Assembly: GCA_026387235.1 (NCBI GenBank)
Contig: JAPLMD010000045.1
Span: 1-39,392, forward strand
Direction of reading: 5' to 3'
From: Candidatus Omnitrophota bacterium
GTDB taxonomy: Bacteria > Omnitrophota > Gorgyraeia > Gorgyraeales > Gorgyraeaceae
DNA: 39,392 bases
The notes beneath the pieces are model-generated. The model was not told where the DNA came from, made no database searches, and saw only the letters and a program-made list of their open reading frames with translations. The position numbers were made by a program, and so were the translations under genes. Below, in pieces: positions 1 through 9,396 of the stretch (position 1 is the stretch's first letter; each line of letters starts with the position of its first letter).

Positions 1-4
1 GAAG

Positions 5-41
5 TTTTTTATACTGTCAAGACTACCTTCAGTATAAAAAA
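5..41. repeat. 12-bp perfect inverted repeat TTTTTTATACTG/CAGTATAAAAAA, possible bidirectional terminator
   Basis: Arms 5-16 and 30-41 are exact reverse complements; lies upstream of tmk. Confidence 0.6.
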
Positions 42-116
42 CGAGCCGTAAACCGTAGCGCGCGGCGAAACCATCTCTGCGCCGAACGGCCCCAGCCTGC
101 CACACAGGAATTAATT

Positions 117-734
117 ATGAAACGCGGGATATTCATAACATTCGAAGGACCTGAGGGAAGCGGCAAGACAACGCATTCCAGATTATTGTGCGATTTTTTG
201 CGCAAGAAGGGCTTTAAAGTTTTACATACGCGCGAGCCGGGCGGGACTTTGATCAGCGAAAAGATACGCAAGATATTGCTGGACCCCAAGAACAAAGGCA
301 TGGACGTGGCATGCGAAATGTTTTTATACATGGCAGCGAGAGCCCAGATAATAAAAGAGAAGATTTTACCTAGCCTTGAGCAGGGCAGGATAGTCGTGTG
401 CGACAGGTTTAGTGACGCTACTCTTGCTTACCAGGGATATGCCGGCAGCATGGATTTAGAGGTCATAAACAGCATAGCCGGCATTGTTACAAAAGGCCTG
501 AGCCCGGACATTACGTTTTTACTGGATATAGACGCTAAAGCCGGGCTTTTAAGAGCAGGCAGGTCCAAAGACAGGATGGAACGGAAATCTATTCTCTATC
601 ATAATAAAGTAAGGAATGGATATCTCTCGATCGCTAAAAAAGAGCAAAAAAGAGTAAAGGTCTTATCGTCAACCGGGGAAATAGGCCGGACTCAGGAAAA
701 AATTAGAAAGGCTGCCTTAAAGATATGTCATTAA
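117..734 (+). CDS. tmk: Thymidylate kinase
   Basis: P-loop FEGPEGSGKTTH, DRFSDATLAYQGY motif, 205 aa. Confidence 0.95.
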   Translation: MKRGIFITFEGPEGSGKTTHSRLLCDFLRKKGFKVLHTREPGGTLISEKIRKILLDPKNKGMDVACEMFLYMAARAQIIKEKILPSLEQGRIVVCDRFSDATLAYQGYAGSMDLEVINSIAGIVTKGLSPDITFLLDIDAKAGLLRAGRSKDRMERKSILYHNKVRNGYLSIAKKEQKRVKVLSSTGEIGRTQEKIRKAALKICH

Positions 735-1732
735 AAGATATAGTAGGCCAGGACAGGGCTGTAAGACTATTGCATGAGCTGATAAGCGAAGACCATGCGG
801 GCGGCTCGTATCTTTTTATCGGGCCCCGGGGCGTGGGAAAGCGTACCGTAAGCATAGAAGCTGCTAAGGCTATTAATTGCGAGAAAAAAGGATTGGACGC
901 GTGCGAGGAATGCGTTTCGTGCGGTAAAATAAATTCTTCAAATCATCCCGATGTATTTATAATACAAAAAGAAATAGGATCCAGTTTCATTAAAATAGAT
1001 AAGATAAGGAATATAATTTATCAAGCCGGCATGAAACCGTACGAAGCCGGGAAAAAGATTTTTATAATAACTAACGCTGAGGATATGAATGAAGAATCGC
1101 AGAATGCCCTTTTGAAGATTCTAGAAGAGCCCCGCGAAAACCAGATATTCATATTGACCTCTTCGCGCATATCCGGGATCCTGGCTACTGTTGTTTCCAG
1201 ATGCAAAACCGTGAAGTTTAATCTTTTGAGCCAGGTTCAAATTCAGAGGTTTCTTGTTGAAAGGCGCGGTTTTGAAGAAAGCAAAGCTATTTTATTTTCG
1301 CATATGGCGCTTGGCAGCCTAGGCAGGGCCATAGCTTTTAAAGAGAATGACGAGATTAGAGAAAGAGATAAAATGCTTAATGACTTTTTCTTCAAGAAAA
1401 GGGCTATATTCAGGGAAGAGGTGTGCGACGAGAAAAAATATGCAGACCTGGAAGAATCTCTCGGGATGCTTTTGTCCTGGTACAGGGATTTGCTTGTATC
1501 CAAATTTACTGAAGACAAAAATATTTTTCTTAACGTGGACAGGATGGAAGAGATATTTTCTTATTCAGCCGGGTTTTCTGCGGATAAGCTTGAAAAGGAT
1601 ATTTCCAGCGTTATGGATACCATAAATCATGTAAGGAGAAATGTAAATCCAAAGATGGCGCTTTTTAATATGGCGCTTGAATTATGGAGCCTATCCGGGA
1701 TGAAGGCCGGAGTTTCAAGGGCGGAATACTGA
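725..1732 (+). CDS. holB: DNA polymerase III delta' subunit (AAA+ clamp-loader family)
   Basis: GPRGVGKRT Walker A, Cys cluster CEECVSCGK, NALLKILEEP motif; follows tmk. Confidence 0.9.
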   Translation: MSLKDIVGQDRAVRLLHELISEDHAGGSYLFIGPRGVGKRTVSIEAAKAINCEKKGLDACEECVSCGKINSSNHPDVFIIQKEIGSSFIKIDKIRNIIYQAGMKPYEAGKKIFIITNAEDMNEESQNALLKILEEPRENQIFILTSSRISGILATVVSRCKTVKFNLLSQVQIQRFLVERRGFEESKAILFSHMALGSLGRAIAFKENDEIRERDKMLNDFFFKKRAIFREEVCDEKKYADLEESLGMLLSWYRDLLVSKFTEDKNIFLNVDRMEEIFSYSAGFSADKLEKDISSVMDTINHVRRNVNPKMALFNMALELWSLSGMKAGVSRAEY

Positions 1733-1801
1733 GCGGCCATAGCTTATTCACGTTTTTGAAAGGTGCGATTTTGCGGCCGCGAATGTAGAAAGGCGATAGA
1801 T

Positions 1802-2587
1802 ATGCACGGAATCATAGAGGTTAGAATAAGAGAGTCGGGCAGTGTAGTCCTGTATGACGCAAATGGCCTTGCGGCCAAGATAGGCGATTATATTATAATA
1901 GACGCTGAGCGCGGCCAGGATTACGGCCAGGTTATAAACATGCCGGAGAAGCTTTCCCAAGAAGAGCTGAAAAATCCTTTAAAAAAGATAATACGCGTTG
2001 CTACTCAGGAAGATATAAATCAGATAAATGAGAATAAGAAACGCACGAAGGACGCGTTTCAGATATGTTTAAAAAAGATACAGGAACGCAAACTGGACAT
2101 GAAGCTTATTGACGCGGAATATTCATTTGACGGCACAAAGCTCATTTTTTATTTTACTTCTGAAGACAGGGTTGATTTCAGGGAGCTGGTAAAAGACCTG
2201 GCGCATATTTTTAAAGTCCGCATAGAGCTGAAACAGATAGGCGTAAGAGATGAGGCCAAGATGATCGGCGGATTCGGGCATTGCGGGAGAGCGTTGTGCT
2301 GCGCTAGTTTCTTGAAAGGTTTTGACGCGGTTACGATAAGAATGGCAAAGGAACAAAATTTAGCTCTTAATCCCACGAAGATTTCGGGCGTGTGCGGCAG
2401 GCTCATGTGCTGTCTCTCTTATGAATACGAAAATTATAAGAAATACCTGAAAGGCCTGCCCAGGGAAGGCGAGAAGATAACTGTTCCCGAAGGCAAGGGC
2501 AAGGTTATAAGCGTAAATGCCTTAAAGCGGAAAGTGCTTGTTGAATTAGAAGAAGGAAAACAGATAGAATTGGATTATAACAAATGA
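1802..2587 (+). CDS. ricT: PSP1 domain protein (RicT/YaaT-like)
   Basis: FGHCGRALCCASFL and GVCGRLMCCLSYE Cys motifs typical of PSP1; ATG at 1802 (MHGIIEVRIRE) preferred over the track start. Confidence 0.85.
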   Translation: MHGIIEVRIRESGSVVLYDANGLAAKIGDYIIIDAERGQDYGQVINMPEKLSQEELKNPLKKIIRVATQEDINQINENKKRTKDAFQICLKKIQERKLDMKLIDAEYSFDGTKLIFYFTSEDRVDFRELVKDLAHIFKVRIELKQIGVRDEAKMIGGFGHCGRALCCASFLKGFDAVTIRMAKEQNLALNPTKISGVCGRLMCCLSYEYENYKKYLKGLPREGEKITVPEGKGKVISVNALKRKVLVELEEGKQIELDYNK

Positions 2588-4125
2588 ACAAATTTTATAT
2601 TACCACCCCATTATATTACGTAAACAGCACTCCTCATATAGGGCATTCTTATACAAATATAGCCTGCGATACGCTTGCCAGATACAAGAGGCTTATAGGC
2701 TATGAAGTTTTGTTTGCGACAGGCACTGACGAGCATGGCCAGAAGATAAAAGATGCCGCTGAATCAAAGGACATGGAGCCAAAGGCATTTGTGGATAGCA
2801 TCGTGCCTGTATTTGCGGATCTCTGGGAAAAATTGGATATATCCTACGATGATTTTATCCGGACTACGGATAAAAGGCACGAGGATGTCGTGAAAGATGT
2901 TCTCGGTATTCTTTACAAGAACGGAGATATTTATGAAGGCGAATACAGCGGCTGGTATTGCACGCCTTGTGAAAGTTTCTGGACAAAGGCCCAGCTGATA
3001 GATGAGCTATGTCCTGACTGTAAACGCAAGGTTGAAGAGATAAAAGAAAAGAATTTCTTTTTCAGGCTTTCTAAATATCAGAATTGGCTCATAGGTTATA
3101 TAAATTCACACGAGGATTTTATAAAGCCTGGCATAAGGAAAAATGAAATACTGAGCTTTCTTAAAAATCCTTTAAATGACCTTTGCGTATCCAGGCCGCG
3201 TTCGAGGCTTTCATGGGGTATTGATATTCCGTTCAGCAAAGATCATGTTACGTATGTATGGTTTGATGCCCTGATAAATTATATAAGTATCTGCGGTTAT
3301 AAGGATGATCCGGAGAAGTTTAAAAAATTTTGGCCGGCTGACATACATATGATAGGTAAAGATATTTTAAGGCCGCATACGGTTTACTGGCCCATAATGC
3401 TTCATGCGGTAGGCCTTGAGCCGCCTAAGACTGTATTTGCCCATGGCTGGTGGAAGATAGGCGGGGATAAGATGTCCAAGTCAAAAGGCAATGTCGTGGA
3501 TCCCATAGATATGGTTTCCAGGTTCGGAGTGGACGCGTATAGATTTTTTCTTCTGAAGGAGGTACAGTTTGGCGTGGATGGGTCATTTTCAGAAGAAGCG
3601 CTGATTGCCAGGATTAACAGCGATCTAGCGAATGACCTGGGAAACCTTTTGCACAGGGCCTTGTCAATGGTAGAAAAATATTTTGTGGGTATTGTGCCGG
3701 AAAGAAGAGATTTGAATCATTCAGACCAGATCACTATGGCGCTTATTAATAAATCAAACCTGCTGGATTCTGAAATCAAGAAAGGCATGGATAATATAGA
3801 TTTCAGTTATTGCCTTAATAGCATATGGGACGTGATAAATAGCGCTAACAAATTCATAGAGCAGAAAACGCCGTGGAAACTTTCAAAAGAAAATAAACAG
3901 GATGAGTTGAAGGATATGATGTACGACCTCTGCGAGGTTCTCAGGATGGTGTCGATAGCGCTGATGCCGTTCATGCCTGATACATCAGTTAAGATAGCCG
4001 GACAGCTTGGGCTTGATGAGGATATAGAAAAAAGAAGTTTTAGCGATTTAAAGTGGGGTTTATTGAAACCGGGCACAAAGATCAATAAGGGAGCACCACT
4101 ATTTCCCAGAATTGAAATATTATAA
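2584..4125 (+). CDS. metG: Methionyl-tRNA synthetase
   Basis: TTPLYYVNSTPHIGHSYT, KMSKSKGN, zinc Cys pairs. Confidence 0.97.
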   Translation: MNKFYITTPLYYVNSTPHIGHSYTNIACDTLARYKRLIGYEVLFATGTDEHGQKIKDAAESKDMEPKAFVDSIVPVFADLWEKLDISYDDFIRTTDKRHEDVVKDVLGILYKNGDIYEGEYSGWYCTPCESFWTKAQLIDELCPDCKRKVEEIKEKNFFFRLSKYQNWLIGYINSHEDFIKPGIRKNEILSFLKNPLNDLCVSRPRSRLSWGIDIPFSKDHVTYVWFDALINYISICGYKDDPEKFKKFWPADIHMIGKDILRPHTVYWPIMLHAVGLEPPKTVFAHGWWKIGGDKMSKSKGNVVDPIDMVSRFGVDAYRFFLLKEVQFGVDGSFSEEALIARINSDLANDLGNLLHRALSMVEKYFVGIVPERRDLNHSDQITMALINKSNLLDSEIKKGMDNIDFSYCLNSIWDVINSANKFIEQKTPWKLSKENKQDELKDMMYDLCEVLRMVSIALMPFMPDTSVKIAGQLGLDEDIEKRSFSDLKWGLLKPGTKINKGAPLFPRIEIL

Positions 4126-4153
4126 TTACACCTGGTAACTTAAGAGGTAAAAT

Positions 4154-5311
4154 ATGAAACGCATATACTTAGACCATAATGCGACAACGCCTGTGCATAA
4201 GGAGGTGTTGGACGCAATGATGCCGTATTTTGCGGAAGAATACGGGAATGCTTCAAGCGTATATTCAATGGGTCAGAAAGCGAGACATGCAGTAGATGAG
4301 GCAAGAGAGGTAATAGGAAATGCGCTGGGTACAGAGGCTGCTGATATTATATTTACTTCAGGAGGCACAGAGTCGGATAATTTTGCGATCAAGGGTGTTG
4401 CGATGGCGAATTTGAATAAAGGAAGGCACGTGATAACATCAAACACAGACCACCTGGCGGTTTTAGAACCTTGCAGATTTATAGAAAAAGAACTGGGTTT
4501 CGATGTCACGTATCTTCCTGTAGATAAGTATGGAGTAGTTGACCTTGATAAATTGAAAGATTCTATCAAAAAGGATACTGTTCTGATCTCTATCATGTTT
4601 GCTAATAATGAGACCGGCACAATTCAGCCTATAAAAGAAATCGCTAAAATAGCGCGCGAAAATAAGATATATTTTCATACAGATAGCGTGCAGGTTCTAG
4701 GGAAATTTCCGATAGACGTGGAAGAACTCGGGGTTGACATCTGTTCTTTCTCGGGCCATAAGGTTTACGGTCCCAAAGGGATAGGCGCCCTGTATCTCAG
4801 AAAAGGCGTGAAGATAACCCCCTTTCAGCACGGCGGACACCATGAGAGAAACAAAAGGGCGGGCACGGAAAACGTCCCGGGCATTGTTGGTTTTGCGAAA
4901 GCCGTTGAGATAGCCCGGAGGGATATGAAAAAAAATGACGCTCATTTAAAGAGACTTACAAAAAAGATGTGGGAAGGACTCAATAAAGAGCTAAAGGAGA
5001 TATATCTTAATGGTCATCCCGATAACCGGCTTTCGAGCACGCTTAACGTCAGTTTCAGATATATAGAAGGCGAATCAATGGTATTGAATTTTGACATGAA
5101 AGGTATATATGCTTCGACCGGCTCTGCCTGTACTTCCGGATCTCTCGAGCCGTCGCATGTTTTGACTGCAATGGGCGTTCCTCCTGATATGGCTCAAGGG
5201 TCTGTGAGATTTTCTTTTGGTTATGAGAATACAGAAGAGGATGTAGATTATTGCCTGGCTGAAATCCCGCCTATAGTAGAAAGACTTAGGAAAATGTCTC
5301 CTCTATGCTGA
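4154..5311 (+). CDS. Cysteine desulfurase (NifS/IscS family)
   Basis: YLDHNATTPVH, SGHKVYGPKGIG PLP lysine motif, active-site STGSACTSG. Confidence 0.95.
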   Translation: MKRIYLDHNATTPVHKEVLDAMMPYFAEEYGNASSVYSMGQKARHAVDEAREVIGNALGTEAADIIFTSGGTESDNFAIKGVAMANLNKGRHVITSNTDHLAVLEPCRFIEKELGFDVTYLPVDKYGVVDLDKLKDSIKKDTVLISIMFANNETGTIQPIKEIAKIARENKIYFHTDSVQVLGKFPIDVEELGVDICSFSGHKVYGPKGIGALYLRKGVKITPFQHGGHHERNKRAGTENVPGIVGFAKAVEIARRDMKKNDAHLKRLTKKMWEGLNKELKEIYLNGHPDNRLSSTLNVSFRYIEGESMVLNFDMKGIYASTGSACTSGSLEPSHVLTAMGVPPDMAQGSVRFSFGYENTEEDVDYCLAEIPPIVERLRKMSPLC

Positions 5312-6093
5312 TAGATACGCATTGTCATCTTGATTTTAAGGATTTCAATGGCGACAGGAATGATGTTTTAAAGCGCGCCAGGGATGCCGGCATAATATCT
5401 ATTATAAATGTCGGATCCAGTATGGAAGGGACACTCCGGTCCATACAGATCGCGGAAAATAATGATTTTATTTATGCTGCTATAGGCATTCATCCCCATG
5501 AAGCTGACAGTGTAAGCGAGAATGATATCAGGCTTTTAGCAGGGTTTCTTAATAAGCCGAAGGTCGTGGCGGTAGGCGAAATCGGGCTTGATTATTATAA
5601 AAATGTTTCGTCTAAAGAGAATCAAAAGAAATTATTTATCAGTCTTCTTAAAACCGCAAAAGACGCAAATCTCCCTTTGATAATACATAATCGCGAAGCT
5701 CACGCAGATATGGTCGACATTTTAAAAAATATCGCAGGCGGCTCAGTCAAGGGGGTGATGCATTGTTTTTCAGGAGACGAAACGTTTCTTAAAACATGCC
5801 TGGGCATGGGATTTTTTATATCTTTTACCTGCAATATTACCTATAAAAATGCCGGCAGGCTCAGGGAGATCGTGAAGCTGGTTCCTATGGACAGGCTCCT
5901 TCTTGAGACAGATGCGCCGTTTCTGGCGCCCCAGAATTTCAGGGGAAAACGTAATGAGCCTATGCATGTCAGGTATGCGGCAGAAGAGGTGGCAAAGATA
6001 AAGGGTTTGGATTTTGATAAAGTGGCAGATATAACTACAGACAATGCAATCAAACTTTTTAGTTTACCCCTCGCCAGAAAGCCCAGCCTGTGA
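5305..6093 (+). CDS. tatD: TatD family DNase
   Basis: LIDTHCHLDFKDF, GEIGLDYY, LETDAPFLAP. Confidence 0.95.
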   Translation: MLIDTHCHLDFKDFNGDRNDVLKRARDAGIISIINVGSSMEGTLRSIQIAENNDFIYAAIGIHPHEADSVSENDIRLLAGFLNKPKVVAVGEIGLDYYKNVSSKENQKKLFISLLKTAKDANLPLIIHNREAHADMVDILKNIAGGSVKGVMHCFSGDETFLKTCLGMGFFISFTCNITYKNAGRLREIVKLVPMDRLLLETDAPFLAPQNFRGKRNEPMHVRYAAEEVAKIKGLDFDKVADITTDNAIKLFSLPLARKPSL

Positions 6094-6173
6094 AGGCGGG
6101 GATGAATGGGGCTGGCTCGGGATTCGCTTGAGCGAATCCCGCAATAAAAGATACCACGGCTGTAAAGCCGTGG
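6081..6173. repeat. Cluster of three hairpins resembling an IS200/IS605-type or REP-like palindromic unit
   Basis: CCCAGCCTgtgaAGGCGGGG (one mismatch), CGGGATTCGCT-tg-AGCGAATCCCG (6118-6141), CCACGGCT-gtaa-AGCCGTGG (6154-6173). Confidence 0.6.
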
Positions 6174-6185
6174 AGCTTCACAAAA

Positions 6186-7217
6186 ATGTTAAAATTCATT
6201 AAACGCGAACGTATATATATCTGGATGGCTTTTTTTATAGTAATGGTGAATCTGCTTAGTTTCGGCCATCCGCACAAAAAAGATCAGGATAGCATAGATA
6301 GAAAGAGCATTTCAACGCAGACGTTTAAAGATATGGGAATCACGGAACAGAAGGTGAGATTATTTTTTGAATCCAAAAAACCAAGCGCGGTATTTTTTAA
6401 ATACAGCTTTTTTGCAGGATTTTTTATGCTCATGGCAGGCGTTATTATGAACATTATTTTTCTGTTTGGCAGAAAAGAGATAATTATGAATAAGATTCAT
6501 GAAAAAAAAATCATATCATGGGGGATTACGGATATATTTAAAGTCATTATTATAGTGATATTTTCAGGTTACGCGTTGAACGCAGCAGGCGCTGTTATTT
6601 TGAGGTCGGCCCATTTTAATATGGATATTAATTTGCGCATGATGCTCGGCACATTTTTTATAGATATGATTGCGGGGGTTGCGATATTGTATTTTATTCT
6701 TATGAAGTACAGGGAAAAATTATCCAGTCTTGGGATTGTGCTTACGGATTTTTATAAAAATGTTTTATCCGGCATTACCGCGTATATATTCATACTGCCT
6801 ATCCTAATCGTAGTCCTTATTTTATCCGTGCTGTTCCTGGATAAAATAGGATATAAAGCGCCTCCTCAACCTGTATTTGATATGTTTTTTGAAGAAAAAA
6901 GAAGTAACGTGATTTTGTTTTTGACAGTATTTGTTTCTGTATTGGGCCCTATAATAGAAGAGATATTTTTCAGAGGTTTTTTATATAGCGCCGTAAAAAA
7001 ACGTTTCGGGGTGCTCGTAGGCGTGTTATTAAGTGGCGCTTTATTCAGCATGCTGCATGTGAATATTGCGGGGTTTCTTCCTATAATGATATTAGGCGTT
7101 TTAATGGCATATTTGTATGAAGAAACAGGTTCCCTTGTCACATCTATATCTGTTCACATAGTGCATAATTCAATCATAGTGGGTTTTGTATTCTTTATAA
7201 AAGAATTGCTTAGATAA
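6186..7217 (+). CDS. CPBP family intramembrane metalloprotease
   Basis: GPIIEEIFFRGFLY (EExxxR) and later FSMLH and HIVHN motifs, multiple TM segments. Confidence 0.88.
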   Translation: MLKFIKRERIYIWMAFFIVMVNLLSFGHPHKKDQDSIDRKSISTQTFKDMGITEQKVRLFFESKKPSAVFFKYSFFAGFFMLMAGVIMNIIFLFGRKEIIMNKIHEKKIISWGITDIFKVIIIVIFSGYALNAAGAVILRSAHFNMDINLRMMLGTFFIDMIAGVAILYFILMKYREKLSSLGIVLTDFYKNVLSGITAYIFILPILIVVLILSVLFLDKIGYKAPPQPVFDMFFEEKRSNVILFLTVFVSVLGPIIEEIFFRGFLYSAVKKRFGVLVGVLLSGALFSMLHVNIAGFLPIMILGVLMAYLYEETGSLVTSISVHIVHNSIIVGFVFFIKELLR

Positions 7218-7267
7218 CCCCAAATGTTACAAGATGAGTCATACTTGTTTTGTAAGATTAGCGAGAG

Positions 7268-8371
7268 ATGAAGACAAAAGTAGCGATTGTAAGATGCAAA
7301 AATTACGATAGAATTGAAGTTGAGCAAGCTGTCTGGAAAGCTTTTGATCTATTAGGCGGGGCAGGCATTTTTGTAAAAAAAGGCGAAAAGGTACTTATTA
7401 AACCTAATATACTTTCGGCCCGGCCGCCTGAAGACGGGGTGTGCACGCACCCGGAAGTAATAAGAGCCGTTATTAAATCAGTCAGGGATTGCGGGGCTGT
7501 GCCTTTTATAGGTGATAACCCCGGAGGCTCAATAAGCCCTGCCAAAGCATACGAAGGTTCCGGATTAGCGTCTCTTGCAAAAGAAGAAGGTGTGGAGCTA
7601 AAAGAAGTAAAGGATATAAAAGTAGTTAACGGTATTCCTATAGCAGCTTACTTTTTTGAATGCGATAAGATTATAAATCTTCCGAAGATGAAGACGCACA
7701 GCCTGATGGGGCTTACAGGAGCTGTTAAAAACATGTATGGCGCTGTAGCTGGGCTTTATAAGAGCGAGCTTCATAAAAAATTCCCAAGCCCTGAAGAATT
7801 TGTGAAAGTTTTGGTTGATACGTTTGAGATAACAAGACCGGATTTAGTTTTAATGGACGGCGTTGTCGCGATGGATAGGCAGGGGCCTTCTTCAGGGAGA
7901 TTGAGATATCCCGGGCTTTTTGTGGCAGGGGAAGACAGCGTGGCTGTTGATTCTGTGTTTGCGGAATTAATAGGCATAAAGCCCCTTGATATTTTATCCA
8001 CAAAGGAAGCATATAAAAGGAAACTGGGAGAAGCTGATTTAAAAAATGTTGAAATATTGGGAGGAAGCATAAAAGAGAATTTGGTAAGTGATTTTAATAT
8101 CCCGGGAACGCCGGAATTAATAGCTATTCTTGGGCCTTGCGCTAAATTTGTAATGAGATTTATAAAATTCTGGCCCAGTATAGATGAGAGGCTTTGTAAA
8201 AAATGCATGATATGCCGGGACAGCTGCCCTGTGTCAGCTATAACTATAAATCCAAATAAATCAGTCATGGATTTAAAAAAATGTATCAGGTGCATGTGCT
8301 GCCACGAAGTTTGTCCGCATAAAGCAATAGAGTTAAAACGTAATTTCTTAGCAAAGGTTTTCGGGCTATGA
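7268..8371 (+). CDS. DUF362 domain protein with two C-terminal 4Fe-4S motifs
   Basis: KPNILSARPPEDGVCTHPEVI N-terminal motif; CKKCMICRDSCP and CIRCMCCHEVCP. Confidence 0.88.
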   Translation: MKTKVAIVRCKNYDRIEVEQAVWKAFDLLGGAGIFVKKGEKVLIKPNILSARPPEDGVCTHPEVIRAVIKSVRDCGAVPFIGDNPGGSISPAKAYEGSGLASLAKEEGVELKEVKDIKVVNGIPIAAYFFECDKIINLPKMKTHSLMGLTGAVKNMYGAVAGLYKSELHKKFPSPEEFVKVLVDTFEITRPDLVLMDGVVAMDRQGPSSGRLRYPGLFVAGEDSVAVDSVFAELIGIKPLDILSTKEAYKRKLGEADLKNVEILGGSIKENLVSDFNIPGTPELIAILGPCAKFVMRFIKFWPSIDERLCKKCMICRDSCPVSAITINPNKSVMDLKKCIRCMCCHEVCPHKAIELKRNFLAKVFGL

Positions 8372-9396
8372 TAGAACCTATTGAATGGAAAGATAATAAA
8401 ATAATTTTTATTGACCAGACAGAGTTGCCTGTAAGATTAAATTATGTGATGTGCGGGGATATCGATACATTATGCGAGGCAATAAAAAAACTTCGCATAC
8501 GGGGCGCTCCTTTAATAGGCGTGGCGGCCGGGTTGGGTTATGCGCTTAGCGCCATTAACTCAAAGGGAAAGACGTATCGCGGCCTAAAAAAAGATTTAGA
8601 TAGAGCCTCTAAGAAACTAAGGGCTACAAGGCCTACGGCAGTAAATCTATTCTGGGCTCTTGATAGAATGGAAAAAACCTTGGCTCACCTGTCAGGTGAG
8701 CCACATGGCTCACCTGACAGGTGGAAGAGGGCTATTTTAAAAGAGGCGTTGGATATTTTAGAAGAAGATAAAAAAATGTGCGCTGCTATCGGAAGAAACG
8801 GCGCCGGGTTGATAAAAAATGGAGACGTGATACTCACGCACTGTAATGCCGGGATTTTAGCTACGGCCGGACAGGGCACTGCTCTTTCAATAATCTACGA
8901 GGCTAAAAAACAGGGTAAAAGATTTAAGGTTTATGCCGACGAGACCAGGCCCCTGATGCAAGGTTCGCGCCTTACCATGTGGGAACTGATTAAGAATCGC
9001 ATAGACGCTACTCTCATATGCGACAATATGGCGGCTAGCGCAATAAAAAATAAAGGCGTCACAAAGATTATAGTGGGCGCGGATAGGATTGCGCGGAACG
9101 GCGACGCCGCGAATAAAATAGGCACATATGGCCTTGCGGTTCTCGCAAAGCACCATGGTATTCCTTTTTATATAGCAGCCCCGGGCTCTACCATAGATAG
9201 GAATATAAAATCAGGCAGAGATATCCCCATTGAAGAAAGAGGCAGGAAAGAAATTATTTATACGGGTTCAAAACAGACTGCGCCGCTTGATTCGAAGGTT
9301 TATAATCCCGCGTTTGACGTTACTCCTCACAGCCTGATAACTGCTATAATAACTGAAAAAGGTGTTTATGAAATTAAAAGATTTAGGAGAGTTTAA
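8368..9396 (+). CDS. mtnA: S-methyl-5-thioribose-1-phosphate isomerase family protein
   Basis: IRGAPLIGVAAG, LTHCNAGILATAGQGTAL, DETRPLMQGSRLT. Confidence 0.92.
   Translation: MIEPIEWKDNKIIFIDQTELPVRLNYVMCGDIDTLCEAIKKLRIRGAPLIGVAAGLGYALSAINSKGKTYRGLKKDLDRASKKLRATRPTAVNLFWALDRMEKTLAHLSGEPHGSPDRWKRAILKEALDILEEDKKMCAAIGRNGAGLIKNGDVILTHCNAGILATAGQGTALSIIYEAKKQGKRFKVYADETRPLMQGSRLTMWELIKNRIDATLICDNMAASAIKNKGVTKIIVGADRIARNGDAANKIGTYGLAVLAKHHGIPFYIAAPGSTIDRNIKSGRDIPIEERGRKEIIYTGSKQTAPLDSKVYNPAFDVTPHSLITAIITEKGVYEIKRFRRV
8682..8724. repeat. Palindromic element inserted in frame within mtnA
   Basis: CACCTGTCAGGTGAGCC-ACAT-GGCTCACCTGACAGGTG: 17-bp perfect arms (8686-8702/8707-8723); same family as 15692-15735. 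Confidence 0.88.

Noticed and set aside
1347-1625. 92-aa plus ORF inside holB
   Set aside because: Out-of-frame overlap with holB coding sequence.
7771-8295. 174-aa minus ORF opposite the DUF362 gene; similar long antisense ORFs at 9538-10191, 11493-11987, 15125-15697
   Set aside because: They are antisense shadows of confidently identified genes with no family signature or RBS.
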